A stretch of DNA of 10,436 nucleotides from Neisseriaceae bacterium (GTDB taxonomy: Bacteria; Pseudomonadota; Gammaproteobacteria; Burkholderiales; UBA11063). Where the stretch lies: the NCBI GenBank assembly GCA_947499925.1, contig CANMQR010000010.1, forward strand, positions 1 to 10,436. The letters run 5' to 3'. Position numbers and translations under genes: made by a program. Of the stretch, positions 1 through 6,887 are shown in pieces. Numbering within the stretch: position 1 is the stretch's first letter; each line of letters opens with the position of its first letter. Below the pieces are notes generated by a model. That model did no database searches. It worked only from the letters and a program-made list of their open reading frames with translations, and was not told where the DNA came from.

Positions 1-132
1 AATATAAATAAAGTGTTGCTTATTATTGAAACTATTTTGATAATCATTTAATGACCAATTAGTCATATTTGATATTTTATCAAGAGTAACTAAAGTATTT
101 AATTCTCCGCTATTGACTTTACGTATTTGCAT
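1..132 (-). CDS. rimI: Ribosomal protein S18 alanine N-acetyltransferase RimI (N-terminal 44 codons, cut by window edge)
   Basis: Reading the minus strand from the ATG at 132 gives 44 open codons that run off the left edge. RimI is a GNAT-family enzyme that acetylates the N-terminal alanine of ribosomal protein S18. The acetyl-CoA-binding part lies outside the window, so the call rests on two things. First, the fragment contains TNWSLNDYQNSF (residues 24-35), matching the 'PWS...F..S' segment near the start of RimI proteins. Second, it lies immediately after tsaB, and tsaB-rimI is a very common gene pair. The start is 2 bp past the tsaB stop (135-137). No clear Shine-Dalgarno is visible (upstream is AAAGCAAAGCTAATA), so translation may depend on coupling to tsaB. 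Seen: frame and motif. Inferred: identity. Confidence 0.75.
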   Translation of the reverse strand, partial: MQIRKVNSGELNTLVTLDKISNMTNWSLNDYQNSFNNKQHFIYI

Positions 133-134
133 TA

Positions 135-794
135 TTAGCTTTGCTTTTGTTCAATTAGACTAAGGGCTACTTTATTTCTTAGATACATTAGATTTGCTTC
201 GTTTAAAGCAATTACTGGATATTTACCTAATTCAACTACATCAAGCATAAATTTGGCACTTGGATAATCAATTTCGATATAATTTAATTCTTTTATTTGA
301 ATAGGTAATAGATTCTTATACACACTAAATCCATTACCAATTAGAGTAACATCATTACCACATTCTATTTTATCTGGATCAATAACACATGGTGTTATAA
401 AATAATCAAGAGTTTTTGGATCAATCCCTGCTAGATATATTTGGCTAAGGCGTGCATCAATACCCACCAAAATATTAGTCTTTACCCCTGAGGCTCTTGC
501 ATAAATTGCAAAACTGGGTATTGCGACTAATTTAGCATTAATTCCATATGCAATCCCTAGCGCAACACTTAGACCAACACGAAGACCAGTAAAAGAACCT
601 GGGCCTTCTACATAGGCTATTAGATTTATTTTAGTTAATTTAATACCAGCACCAATAACTAAGGTATTGATTTTTTCGATAATATAATGTGATTGCTTGT
701 TTAATACTCTATCAAGTGATGTAAATCTAACTCCATCCACCTCTAAAGCTAAGGACAAATATTCATTTGAAGTATCAATTGCTAGGATAATCAC
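135..794 (-). CDS. tsaB: tRNA N6-threonylcarbamoyladenosine biosynthesis protein TsaB
   Basis: TsaB is the scaffold partner of TsaD in the cytosolic TsaB-TsaD-TsaE complex that makes t6A at position 37 of ANN-decoding tRNAs. It has the ASKHA fold but is not itself the catalyst. The 219 residues are close to the usual ~230. Visible family features are the N-terminal ILAIDTS strand (residues 3-9), the hallmark GPGSFTGLRVG (64-74), GIDARLSQIY (111-120) and a C-terminal MYLRNKVA segment like the YLRNNVA of E. coli TsaB. The start is GTG (794-792). It overlaps the TGA stop of the upstream acetate-kinase-like gene in a 4-bp GTGA, which suggests translational coupling. The next gene downstream is rimI, as in many proteobacteria. 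Identification is secure. Confidence 0.95.
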   Translation of the reverse strand: MIILAIDTSNEYLSLALEVDGVRFTSLDRVLNKQSHYIIEKINTLVIGAGIKLTKINLIAYVEGPGSFTGLRVGLSVALGIAYGINAKLVAIPSFAIYARASGVKTNILVGIDARLSQIYLAGIDPKTLDYFITPCVIDPDKIECGNDVTLIGNGFSVYKNLLPIQIKELNYIEIDYPSAKFMLDVVELGKYPVIALNEANLMYLRNKVALSLIEQKQS

Positions 795-1804
795 AGTTTA
801 TCCTCAACAAATTGATTAACCATTGCATAACCTTCATTAGTCGATACTAATAATATCGTTATTTTAGAATCTTTGTCACTTATTTTTAGCTTTTGATTAT
901 TATTTGCTTTCTTATTGACAACAGCTCCAAGCCATACAAGATTATCAAGAATTAGCTTACGTATTTGGGTACTATTTTGGCTTATATTACCAGTAAAAAC
1001 TATACCATTAATACCGCCCAAAGAAGTTGTCGCCAAACTAATACTCCTAGCTACTGACAAAGCATAAGACTTTATAATTACACCTTCATATTCTTTTTCA
1101 GGGATTTCCACCCCATTAGCTATAGAAATCAAGCTATCAGCAGCATCGAGGGTAGATTCGGTTACAAAGCTTTTACCTTTTTTAATCCCGCAGATACTAC
1201 TAGTAACTCCTAAATGAACAATAACCCAATTAGCCCGAGCCAATTTATCATCAACTAGTGAACTAAGTTTATTCGCAATATATTCACTTGATAAGCCATG
1301 TACTCCATAGCTCTTTGAACCATTTAGTGCAAGTGTTTGATTAATTTTGGGGATGGTATGGTGGAAACCATTATCAAACGTTGCATAATGCTTCATTTTG
1401 GGAAAGTGAGTCAAGAAATACTTGGCTACCAGTATATTATATGGCTGAATATTGGGCAATAAGTCATTATATTCACTTAAATTATTTAGAGTTTTTGAAT
1501 GAAGTAAAATGATATTTACATAATCTTCGCCACCATAAGCTATTTTATTTATGGTGCAGTCAATAGTGTAACGATTAAATTTAGGATTTTGGAATATTGT
1601 GTCTATTGCTTTTAAATGTTGATTATCGCCATTTAATTCTATTTTTTCAGTTTCCTGACTTGACTCAGTACTGATAGTTAAAGATGGAGTTTTAGACAAA
1701 AGTATGTGTGCACTTACTAACAAATTGATTTTATTTTTATTATGAAATCGGAAAATTTTTAATTTTATCGATGATAATCTCGCATTGATAGTAAGTATAT
1801 TCAT
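791..1804 (-). CDS. Degenerate acetate-kinase-like protein, probably catalytically inactive
   Basis: The 337-residue intact ORF aligns by eye along the acetate/propionate kinase family (usually ~400 residues). Recognisable segments are the N-terminal INARLSSIK (6-14), YGGEDY (90-95), ATFDNGFHHTIP (141-152), SYGVHG (165-170), VIVHLG (194-199), GIVFTGNISQNS (267-278) and STNEGYA (321-327). N7, S12, K14, D144, H169, H197 and E324 are kept. However, the substrate arginine of HRxxHGG is K87 (NKIAYGG), the HLGNG phosphate loop reads HLGVT, GGIGEN reads GNISQN, and the TPLxGLxMGTRxGDxD block, with its essential arginine, is unrecognisable. About 40 residues after that block are missing. I infer loss of acetate kinase activity with the ASKHA fold kept. 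The gene lies 20 bp after a MaoC gene and overlaps tsaB by 4 bp. The RBS is weak (GGGCAG). The ORF has no stop or frameshift, so it does not look like a plain pseudogene. Confidence 0.8.
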   Translation of the reverse strand: MNILTINARLSSIKLKIFRFHNKNKINLLVSAHILLSKTPSLTISTESSQETEKIELNGDNQHLKAIDTIFQNPKFNRYTIDCTINKIAYGGEDYVNIILLHSKTLNNLSEYNDLLPNIQPYNILVAKYFLTHFPKMKHYATFDNGFHHTIPKINQTLALNGSKSYGVHGLSSEYIANKLSSLVDDKLARANWVIVHLGVTSSICGIKKGKSFVTESTLDAADSLISIANGVEIPEKEYEGVIIKSYALSVARSISLATTSLGGINGIVFTGNISQNSTQIRKLILDNLVWLGAVVNKKANNNQKLKISDKDSKITILLVSTNEGYAMVNQFVEDKL

Positions 1805-1824
1805 ATATTCTGCCCGATAATTTA

Positions 1825-2325
1825 TCAGTTAATTGAGCTAGCGCTTTCTTGAACAAATACTGGGGAAGTCAATACTGGAGCATCAATAGTCAATTTTTCT
1901 GATGGAGCAATTACTTCTGCGGTACCTGCAGTTACTATTTCATTTTTTTGATTGACACATTTACACTCTAATACCAAACGATTCTTTTCTTTTTTTTCTA
2001 TTACGGTAACAGTTACCGTAATTTCATCCCCAATATAAACAGGGCGCGAAAACTTCAAAGACTGTGCTAGATATATTGTACCAGGGCCAGGTAACTGAGT
2101 CCCCAAAACTGTAGAAATAAGGCTACCACTCCACATTCCGTGTGCAATAACGTCTTTAAACATGGTGTTTTTTGCATATTCACGGTTAAAATGCGCTGGG
2201 TTAATATCCCCTGACATATAACCAAATAAAGTGATATCATTCTGTGTCAATTGTTTTACCAACGTTGCAGTTTGACCAACTGCCATTTCGGAGTATGTTT
2301 GGTTATGAAGTACTGCTGAAGTCAT
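1825..2325 (-). CDS. MaoC-family (R)-specific enoyl-CoA hydratase (PhaJ-like)
   Basis: This is a 166-residue single hot-dog-fold protein of the MaoC/R-hydratase family. These enzymes add water to trans-2-enoyl-CoA to give (R)-3-hydroxyacyl-CoA, linking beta-oxidation or fatty acid metabolism to other pathways. The signature is clear: GYMSGDINPAHFNREYA (residues 35-51), with the catalytic pair D40 and H45, followed by DVIAHGMWSGSLIS (58-71). The length fits a stand-alone hydratase. The sequence also resembles the MaoC part of MaoC-phosphate acetyltransferase fusions, which often sit next to acetate kinase. Here the Pta domain is absent and the next gene is the degenerate acetate kinase. The ATG at 2325 has a good Shine-Dalgarno, AAAGGA, 8 nt upstream. 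The true acyl-chain preference cannot be read from the sequence. Confidence 0.88.
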   Translation of the reverse strand: MTSAVLHNQTYSEMAVGQTATLVKQLTQNDITLFGYMSGDINPAHFNREYAKNTMFKDVIAHGMWSGSLISTVLGTQLPGPGTIYLAQSLKFSRPVYIGDEITVTVTVIEKKEKNRLVLECKCVNQKNEIVTAGTAEVIAPSEKLTIDAPVLTSPVFVQESASSIN

Positions 2326-2342
2326 TTATATCGTCCTTTTAT

Positions 2343-2379
2343 TAATATTGTGTAGCAGACATGCTGCATTGCAATATTA
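2343..2379 (-). promoter_or_regulatory. Intercistronic hairpin between ridA and the MaoC gene
   Basis: TAATATTG (2343-2350) and CAATATTA (2372-2379) form a perfect 8-bp stem. An inner GCAG/CTGC stem (2355-2358 with 2364-2367) closes on a 5-nt loop. The outer arm includes the ridA stop codon (2377-2379). In the transcribed (minus) direction there is no U-run after the hairpin. Instead the strong AAAGGA ribosome binding site of the next gene follows within a few bases. It is therefore more likely an mRNA-stability or translation-uncoupling element than a terminator. This is inference from base pairing only. Confidence 0.45.
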
Positions 2380-2754
2380 TACCACCAAAATACCATCTGC
2401 TTCAACTATTGCACCTTTGGGTAATTCTTTAACCCCAACTGCAGCACGAGCGGGGTATGGTTTAACAAAGAACTCCGCCATTATTTCATTAATTACCGAA
2501 AAATTATTCATATCTGTTAGATAGATATTTAATTTAACTATATCATTTAATGAGCCACCAGAAGCACCAACTACCGCTTCCAGATTTTCAAAAACTTGAC
2601 GTGTTTGGTTATGAATTCCATCAGCTAATACCATTGTTATTGGATCTAATCCAATCTGACCTGATAGATATACGGTATTATGAACTTTTACCGCTTGAGA
2701 GTAACAACCTATAGCCGCTGGGGCTTTGTCAGTATGAATAATTTGTTTTGTCAT
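2377..2754 (-). CDS. ridA: 2-iminobutanoate/2-iminopropanoate deaminase, RidA/YjgF/UK114 family
   Basis: RidA hydrolyses reactive enamine/imine intermediates released by PLP enzymes such as threonine dehydratase, protecting other PLP enzymes in the cytosol. The 125-residue length is typical. Family marks are [12 protein letters not shown] (11-22, with Y18 at the position of the conserved tyrosine), [10 protein letters not shown] (29-38), [11 protein letters not shown] (51-61), KLNIYLTDM (74-82) and [20 protein letters not shown] (101-120). R103 matches the essential substrate-carboxylate-binding arginine and E118 the conserved glutamate, so an active deaminase is expected. The ATG is 4 bp after the hemW stop, so the two genes are almost certainly co-transcribed. 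Its RBS (GGAT) lies inside the hemW end. The window also carries a PLP enzyme (glyA), but in another operon. Confidence 0.95.
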   Translation of the reverse strand: MTKQIIHTDKAPAAIGCYSQAVKVHNTVYLSGQIGLDPITMVLADGIHNQTRQVFENLEAVVGASGGSLNDIVKLNIYLTDMNNFSVINEIMAEFFVKPYPARAAVGVKELPKGAIVEADGILVV

Positions 2755-2758
2755 ATAT

Positions 2759-3892
2759 TTAATCCAAAAAAAGTAATAATAAATCGTTTAAAAAATCTTG
2801 TCCTTTGATTGTTGGTAGGATTTTACCATCTTTTAGACTAAGAAATCCTTTTTGTCGTGCCATTTCTAATTGATTAAGAATAGTACCAAGTGGTAATCCT
2901 GTTCGTTCAACAAATAAAGTCGTTGCAAAACCAGAATTTAAACGTAGAGCATTTAACATAAACTCAAATGGAAGCTCATCTTTGGTAACAGTTTTATTCT
3001 CTATAATATGCTTATTACTAGCAACATCATTCATATAACTTTTTGGATGTTTTTGACGTACTTGCCTGATTATCTTATCATGAAAACTAAGCTTTGAATG
3101 TGCCCCAGCTCCAATACCTAGATAATCTCCAAACTGCCAGTAATTGAGATTATGATTACAAAAATTATCAGCTTTAGCATAAGCTGAAACTTCATACCTT
3201 CTGTATCCGCTATTTGATAAATTAGATACTATTAAATCTTGCATTTGATAGCACAAATCATTATCAGGTAGATTCTTTGGTGGTTTTTTATTAAACTCAG
3301 TGTTTGGTTCTATAGTCAAATTATAAAAAGATAGATGAGTGGTATCAAAACTAATAGCCTTATTTATATCTTCCGTTAGTTCATTAAGTGTTTGATTTGG
3401 TAGGCCATAAATTATATCTAAATTAATTTGTGAAAAATATTTTTTAGCTTTAGTAATTGCATTAATCGCAGCACTACTATCGTGAATTCTCCCAAGAGCA
3501 TTTAGATGCTTATCATTAAATGATTGAACTCCGAAAGAAATCCTATCAACCCCGATTTTATGATATCCCGCTATATGTTCATTATCTACTGTACCTGGGT
3601 TAGCTTCAATAGTTATTTCCGCTAAAGGAGATAAGCGTGTAAGACTTCGTACGCTTTGTAAAATTTTATTTATAGCTTCAGGACTAAATAAACTAGGTGT
3701 CCCACCACCAATAAATATGGTACGAATAGTACGCCCCCAAATAAGTGGTAACGCTTGCTCCAAATCAGCAATTAAAGAATCCACATACTTCGATTCTGGT
3801 AATTCAGTCGGTGAATTATGTGAATTAAAATCGCAATATGGGCATTTCTTCACACACCACGGGATATGGATATATAACCCCAGTGGTGGCAA
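2759..3892 (-). CDS. hemW: Radical SAM heme chaperone HemW (start codon uncertain)
   Basis: HemW is a radical-SAM protein related to coproporphyrinogen III dehydrogenase HemN, but it acts as a heme-binding chaperone. The call rests on [18 protein letters not shown] (from residue 8), whose CxxxCxxC cysteines C13, C17 and C20 bind the 4Fe-4S cluster. Further marks are [25 protein letters not shown], the HemW-type [19 protein letters not shown] and a C-terminal winged-helix-like domain. From the TTG at 3892 it has 377 residues, as in E. coli (~378). That TTG has no Shine-Dalgarno, is partly paired in a hairpin, and aligns with the leucine of the family's LPPL, so it may be internal. The frame is open 14 codons further upstream. 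AAAGAG stands 8 nt before an ATA at 3922, which would give 387 residues. It is the first gene of the operon. Confidence 0.95.
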   Translation of the reverse strand: MPPLGLYIHIPWCVKKCPYCDFNSHNSPTELPESKYVDSLIADLEQALPLIWGRTIRTIFIGGGTPSLFSPEAINKILQSVRSLTRLSPLAEITIEANPGTVDNEHIAGYHKIGVDRISFGVQSFNDKHLNALGRIHDSSAAINAITKAKKYFSQINLDIIYGLPNQTLNELTEDINKAISFDTTHLSFYNLTIEPNTEFNKKPPKNLPDNDLCYQMQDLIVSNLSNSGYRRYEVSAYAKADNFCNHNLNYWQFGDYLGIGAGAHSKLSFHDKIIRQVRQKHPKSYMNDVASNKHIIENKTVTKDELPFEFMLNALRLNSGFATTLFVERTGLPLGTILNQLEMARQKGFLSLKDGKILPTIKGQDFLNDLLLLFLD

Positions 3893-3897
3893 CTGGG
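3879..3897 (-). promoter_or_regulatory. GC-rich hairpin over the apparent hemW TTG start
   Basis: CCCAGT (3879-3884) and ACTGGG (3892-3897) are a perfect 6-bp inverted repeat with a 7-nt loop. In the hemW mRNA the T of the TTG at 3892 is in the stem and the next two bases are in the loop. The hairpin would hinder initiation there. It could also be coincidental coding sequence if translation begins upstream at 3922. Confidence 0.4.
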
Positions 3898-3919
3898 ATA
3901 AACTATATTGGTTATTATC

Positions 3920-3938
3920 TATTTGTAATTCTCTTTAA
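3920..3938 (-). promoter_or_regulatory. hemW: Candidate hemW ribosome binding site with a non-standard AUA start
   Basis: On the minus strand, AAAGAG is followed after 8 nt (AATTACAA) by ATA (3922-3920), in frame with hemW. An in-frame TAA (3937-3935) overlaps the AAAGAG, so initiation cannot lie further upstream. There is no ATG or GTG between that stop and the conserved [13 protein letters not shown] region, so hemW must use either TTG 3892 or a rare codon such as this ATA. AUA/AUU starts are rare but known for a few bacterial genes (infC uses AUU). Confidence 0.35.
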
Positions 3939-3958
3939 AAATCAATATTTCTAGTAAC

Positions 3959-3988
3959 ATTTTAGCATGTATATGTGTATAAATTCAA
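3959..3988 (-). promoter_or_regulatory. Extended -10 promoter for the hemW-ridA-maoC-tsaB-rimI operon
   Basis: Reading the minus strand, the -35 is TTGAAT (3988-3983), followed by an 18-bp spacer and the -10 TAAAAT (3964-3959). The -10 is preceded by TGC, giving an extended -10 (TGnTAAAAT). Transcription would begin near 3952, about 30 nt before the candidate AUA start and 60 nt before the TTG. The match is good for a sigma-70 promoter, but in AT-rich DNA such matches also arise by chance. Confidence 0.55.
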
Positions 3989-4003
3989 ACACATTTTAAT
4001 ATT

Positions 4004-4032
4004 TTGAATATGTTACAATAACTCATTAGATT
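4004..4032 (+). promoter_or_regulatory. Possible promoter for the beta-propeller lipoprotein gene
   Basis: The -35 is TTGAAT (4004-4009), then a 17-bp spacer and the -10 TAGATT (4027-4032). Each hexamer matches consensus at four of six bases. A palindrome, ATTAGATTAATTCTAAT (4025-4041, 6-bp arms and 5-nt centre), overlaps the -10 and the expected start point and could be an operator. TACAAT at 4014-4019 is an alternative -10 without a good -35. The intergenic stretch 3938-4102 otherwise shows nothing gene-like. Confidence 0.35.
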
Positions 4033-4102
4033 AATTCTAATAAAGTATATTGGTAATAAGTTTATGCTAGATATCAAGAAATGCTGTTTAAAAAGGTAAA
4101 AA

Positions 4103-5314
4103 ATGAAATCGATCATTAGAACTGGCTTGATTGCCGCATGGGGAATAGTATTAAGTGCATGTAATTCAAGTGTAGCGACAAGCTCTACTCAAACTAATAA
4201 TTATGCCTATGTTACCAACTTATATAGTAATAGCATATCTATGTATAGCATTAATTCTAGCAATGGCACCCTTACCCCACTTACACCACCAACTATACCT
4301 ACCGAATTAAGCCCAACAATGATTGCCGTTGACTCATCTAATACTCATGCATATGTAACCAATTTTGGGGAGAGTACAATTTCTATATATAGCATTAACC
4401 CAACAACTGGACAGCTATATTTAGAGTCATCGGTATCTACACGGCCATCTCCATTTAGTATAGCGCTTGATAAATCATCTACCCATGCCTATGTAACTCA
4501 TGGTAGCAGACTATTAGAAAGCACCAACTGCGCTGAAGGTTGTGGTGTGTCTGTATGGCAAATTAACCCTCAAAGCGGAAACCTTACTGAAGAATCATAT
4601 ATTTCCACAGAAAGTAACAATCCCGGAGTTATAAAGCTCAGTTCATCTGGTAAATACGCTTATTTAACTGGGTATACCAAAAATGGTAGCGATAAAGCTT
4701 ATAGTACAATTTTTACATTTATGGTTTTAAGTAATGGCATATTAATTGAAGAATCAGCTCTAAGTATAACAGGTAAAATTTCAATAACTACGGCTCTCAG
4801 CCCATTAAACGATTACGCGTATTTTGGAGCATATTATGAAAGCTCTAATAGCAGCTCAATTAACATATATAATATAGACTCAGAAAATGGTAGTATAAGC
4901 TATTCATCCTCAAGCGAATCATCAGAATCGACCGATATAACTAATCTTATGCTTGACTCATCAGGCACTCATGCCTATGCATCTTTTATTGAATCAAAAA
5001 ATGAATCCTCTACATTGTTATTACAAACCTACAATATTGAGTCATCAGGAAAATTGGCTCTAGAATCGTCTATATCTTTAGGTGCACCTGCTGTATCTGT
5101 TGGAATGACTTTTGATCCCTCTGGCACATATGCGTATATAAATTATATAGAATTAACAAAGACCAATTCTGATAAGTACGAACCTAGTACAACTATGAAT
5201 GGCTCAGTTAATATGTTAAGTGTTGATAAGAACTCTGGGTTATTAACCCCAATAATACCATCAAGTGTTTCCACCCAAGTTGCTCCAATATTCATAACCA
5301 CAACCAATTATTAA
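4103..5314 (+). CDS. Outer-membrane-type lipoprotein with a seven-bladed beta-propeller (lactonase/YVTN-like)
   Basis: The 403-residue protein starts with a lipoprotein signal (charged MKSIIR, hydrophobic core, lipobox LSAC, C20). Residue +2 is Asn, so retention in the inner membrane by an Asp is not expected. The mature part holds seven copies of a ~45-55-residue unit built on '[S/T]xYAYVTN...SIxxYxINxxxGxL'. The YAY or HAY motifs lie at about 34, 82, 128, 184, 237, 290 and 343. This is the pattern of the 6-phosphogluconolactonase-like/YVTN beta-propeller superfamily, and seven copies would close a propeller. The sequence is very rich in serine and has a small CxxxC (C143, C147) in blade 3. 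Binding or catalytic function cannot be assigned. ATG choice: AAAAGG lies 6 nt upstream. It is monocistronic, with its own terminator. Confidence 0.85.
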   Translation: MKSIIRTGLIAAWGIVLSACNSSVATSSTQTNNYAYVTNLYSNSISMYSINSSNGTLTPLTPPTIPTELSPTMIAVDSSNTHAYVTNFGESTISIYSINPTTGQLYLESSVSTRPSPFSIALDKSSTHAYVTHGSRLLESTNCAEGCGVSVWQINPQSGNLTEESYISTESNNPGVIKLSSSGKYAYLTGYTKNGSDKAYSTIFTFMVLSNGILIEESALSITGKISITTALSPLNDYAYFGAYYESSNSSSINIYNIDSENGSISYSSSSESSESTDITNLMLDSSGTHAYASFIESKNESSTLLLQTYNIESSGKLALESSISLGAPAVSVGMTFDPSGTYAYINYIELTKTNSDKYEPSTTMNGSVNMLSVDKNSGLLTPIIPSSVSTQVAPIFITTTNY

Positions 5315-5322
5315 TATAAGTT

Positions 5323-5364
5323 AAAATAAAGGCATAGTTTTATAACAAACTTTGCCTTTATTTT
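5323..5364 (+). terminator. Intrinsic terminator after the lipoprotein gene
   Basis: AAAATAAAGGCA (5323-5334) pairs perfectly with TGCCTTTATTTT (5353-5364), a 12-bp stem. Inside it, AGTTT (5336-5340) pairs with AAACT (5347-5351) after a single T-T mismatch, closing on TATAAC. The T-rich 3' arm ending in TTTATTTTAT provides the U-tract. It begins 8 bp after the lipoprotein stop and separates that gene from the manC-glyA unit. Confidence 0.85.
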
Positions 5365-5365
5365 A

Positions 5366-5394
5366 TACAATACTAGATTGTAATACTGTATAAT
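5366..5394 (+). promoter_or_regulatory. Promoter region of manC-glyA with an overlapping palindrome
   Basis: A perfect -10, TATAAT, is at 5389-5394. At 17 bp upstream the -35 position reads TACAAT (5366-5371), a poor match. That hexamer is one arm of a palindrome, TACAAT-ACTAG-ATTGTA (5366-5382), which covers the -35 and spacer. A weak -35 under a palindrome is the usual arrangement for an activator or repressor site, but no regulator is identifiable here. Transcription would start near 5401, about 30 nt before the manC ATG. Confidence 0.5.
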
Positions 5395-5430
5395 TCTGGT
5401 TATGCTATTAGTTTCTTTAAGGGGTAAATT

Positions 5431-6867
5431 ATGATTCCAGTAATTATATCAGGCGGCTCAGGTTCTCGCTTATGGCCAGTGTCAAGACAACTAGACCCAA
5501 AACCTTTTATCAAGCTAGCGGATGGGCATAGCTTACTTCAAAACACCTTTATTAGAGCAAGTAATCTCACTAATGTCAATGCAATTTTGACAGTTACTAA
5601 CGAAAAAGTTCACTTTCGGATGCAAGATGAATATCAACAAATCAATGAAAACAATCTCCCTTGTGATTTTATCCTTGAACCATATGGTAGGAACACTGCC
5701 CCAGCAATAGCTGCTGCTTGTTTATTTATAGCAGAGAATTACAGCCCAGATGAGACGATCCTAATCCTTCCTGCCGATCACCTGATAAGTGATTTTGAAG
5801 CATTTAAGGCTGCTGTTGATAGCGCCGAAGAAATTGCTCAAAATGGTTATATCGCTACATTTGGTATCAACCCAGAATACCCTGAGACTGGCTATGGTTA
5901 TATAGAAGCTAACACCAAAGAGTGTATTGCTAAAGGTTACTCCATACAACGTTTTGTTGAAAAACCTAACCTCGAACGCGCCCGCGAATATTTAGAATCT
6001 AAGAACTACCTATGGAATTCTGGAATGTTTTGTGGACGGGTGGATGTTTTTCTAAAAGAGTTTACAACATATGCCCATAGGCTACTTAAAGCAACTAATA
6101 ACTGCTTATCCAACTCCAAAATTGACACCTTAAATAATAGTAAAATCGTGCATCTGAATCGTGAGCTATTCTTACAACCAGAGAGTATATCTATTGATTA
6201 CGCTCTTTTTGAAAAAAGCAAGAAAACAGCTGTATTACCATGTTCTATTGGATGGTCAGATATTGGATCTTGGTTATCAATAGCCCAAACACTTCCTAAA
6301 GACAAAGATAATAACGCTATAATTGGAGAAAGTGTCTTACATAATACCAAAGACTGTCTTATTTACTCAACTGATAGGATAATTGCTGGGGTTGATATTA
6401 AGGATCTTATTATTGTAGATACACCGGATGCGGTACTTATAGCTGACAAAAACCATGCTCAAAATGTAAAGATTATCTTTGAGCGACTAAAAAAAATGGA
6501 ACATCAAACATTTCAGCTTCACCAAACAGCTTATCGTCCATGGGGAACATATACGGTACTTGAAGAAGGGCCTTTTTATAAAATAAAACGTCTTGAATTA
6601 AAACCACATGCTGCATTATCACTTCAAAAACACCACCATAGAACTGAACATTGGGTTGTAGTTGATGGTATTGCAACAGTTACCAAAAATGACAAAAAAT
6701 TTGAACTAACAGCGAATCAATCAACTTATATTGAGATTGAAATGAAGCATCGCTTAGAAAATAATACTGATGAGAATCTTGTAATTATTGAGGTGCAATG
6801 TGGTAAGTATTTGGGGGAAGACGATATAGTACGCTTTGATGATAAATACGGAAGAACAAAAGAATAA
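5431..6867 (+). CDS. manC: Bifunctional mannose-1-phosphate guanylyltransferase / mannose-6-phosphate isomerase (ManC/AlgA type)
   Basis: It makes GDP-mannose from mannose-1-phosphate and GTP. The C-terminal domain interconverts fructose-6-phosphate and mannose-6-phosphate, so the protein supplies sugar nucleotide for surface polysaccharide or LPS. The N-terminal nucleotidyltransferase shows [14 protein letters not shown] (6-19) then DPKPF (22-26, usually PKQF), [11 protein letters not shown] (83-93), LPADH (113-117), FVEKP (175-179) and LWNSGMF (194-200). The C-terminal cupin (about 365-475) begins RPWGTY and carries [13 protein letters not shown] (399-411) with metal-ligand candidates H401, H403, E406 and H440, then [16 protein letters not shown]. 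At 478 residues it is full length for the type II bifunctional family. The RBS AAGGGG is 6 nt before the ATG. No other polysaccharide genes are nearby; the next gene is glyA, 20 bp on. Confidence 0.94.
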   Translation: MIPVIISGGSGSRLWPVSRQLDPKPFIKLADGHSLLQNTFIRASNLTNVNAILTVTNEKVHFRMQDEYQQINENNLPCDFILEPYGRNTAPAIAAACLFIAENYSPDETILILPADHLISDFEAFKAAVDSAEEIAQNGYIATFGINPEYPETGYGYIEANTKECIAKGYSIQRFVEKPNLERAREYLESKNYLWNSGMFCGRVDVFLKEFTTYAHRLLKATNNCLSNSKIDTLNNSKIVHLNRELFLQPESISIDYALFEKSKKTAVLPCSIGWSDIGSWLSIAQTLPKDKDNNAIIGESVLHNTKDCLIYSTDRIIAGVDIKDLIIVDTPDAVLIADKNHAQNVKIIFERLKKMEHQTFQLHQTAYRPWGTYTVLEEGPFYKIKRLELKPHAALSLQKHHHRTEHWVVVDGIATVTKNDKKFELTANQSTYIEIEMKHRLENNTDENLVIIEVQCGKYLGEDDIVRFDDKYGRTKE

Positions 6868-6887
6868 TAAATTTTAAAGGACAAAAT

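Noticed and set aside
3717..3938. 73-codon plus-strand ORF opposite the hemW start
   Set aside because: It lies antisense within well-supported hemW, has no RBS or recognisable domain, and mirrors codons of the real gene.
5761..5949. 62-codon minus-strand ORF inside manC
   Set aside because: Antisense to a conserved part of the nucleotidyltransferase domain; no supporting motif.
6473..6676. 67-codon minus-strand ORF inside manC
   Set aside because: Shadow of the conserved cupin coding region; no RBS or family features.
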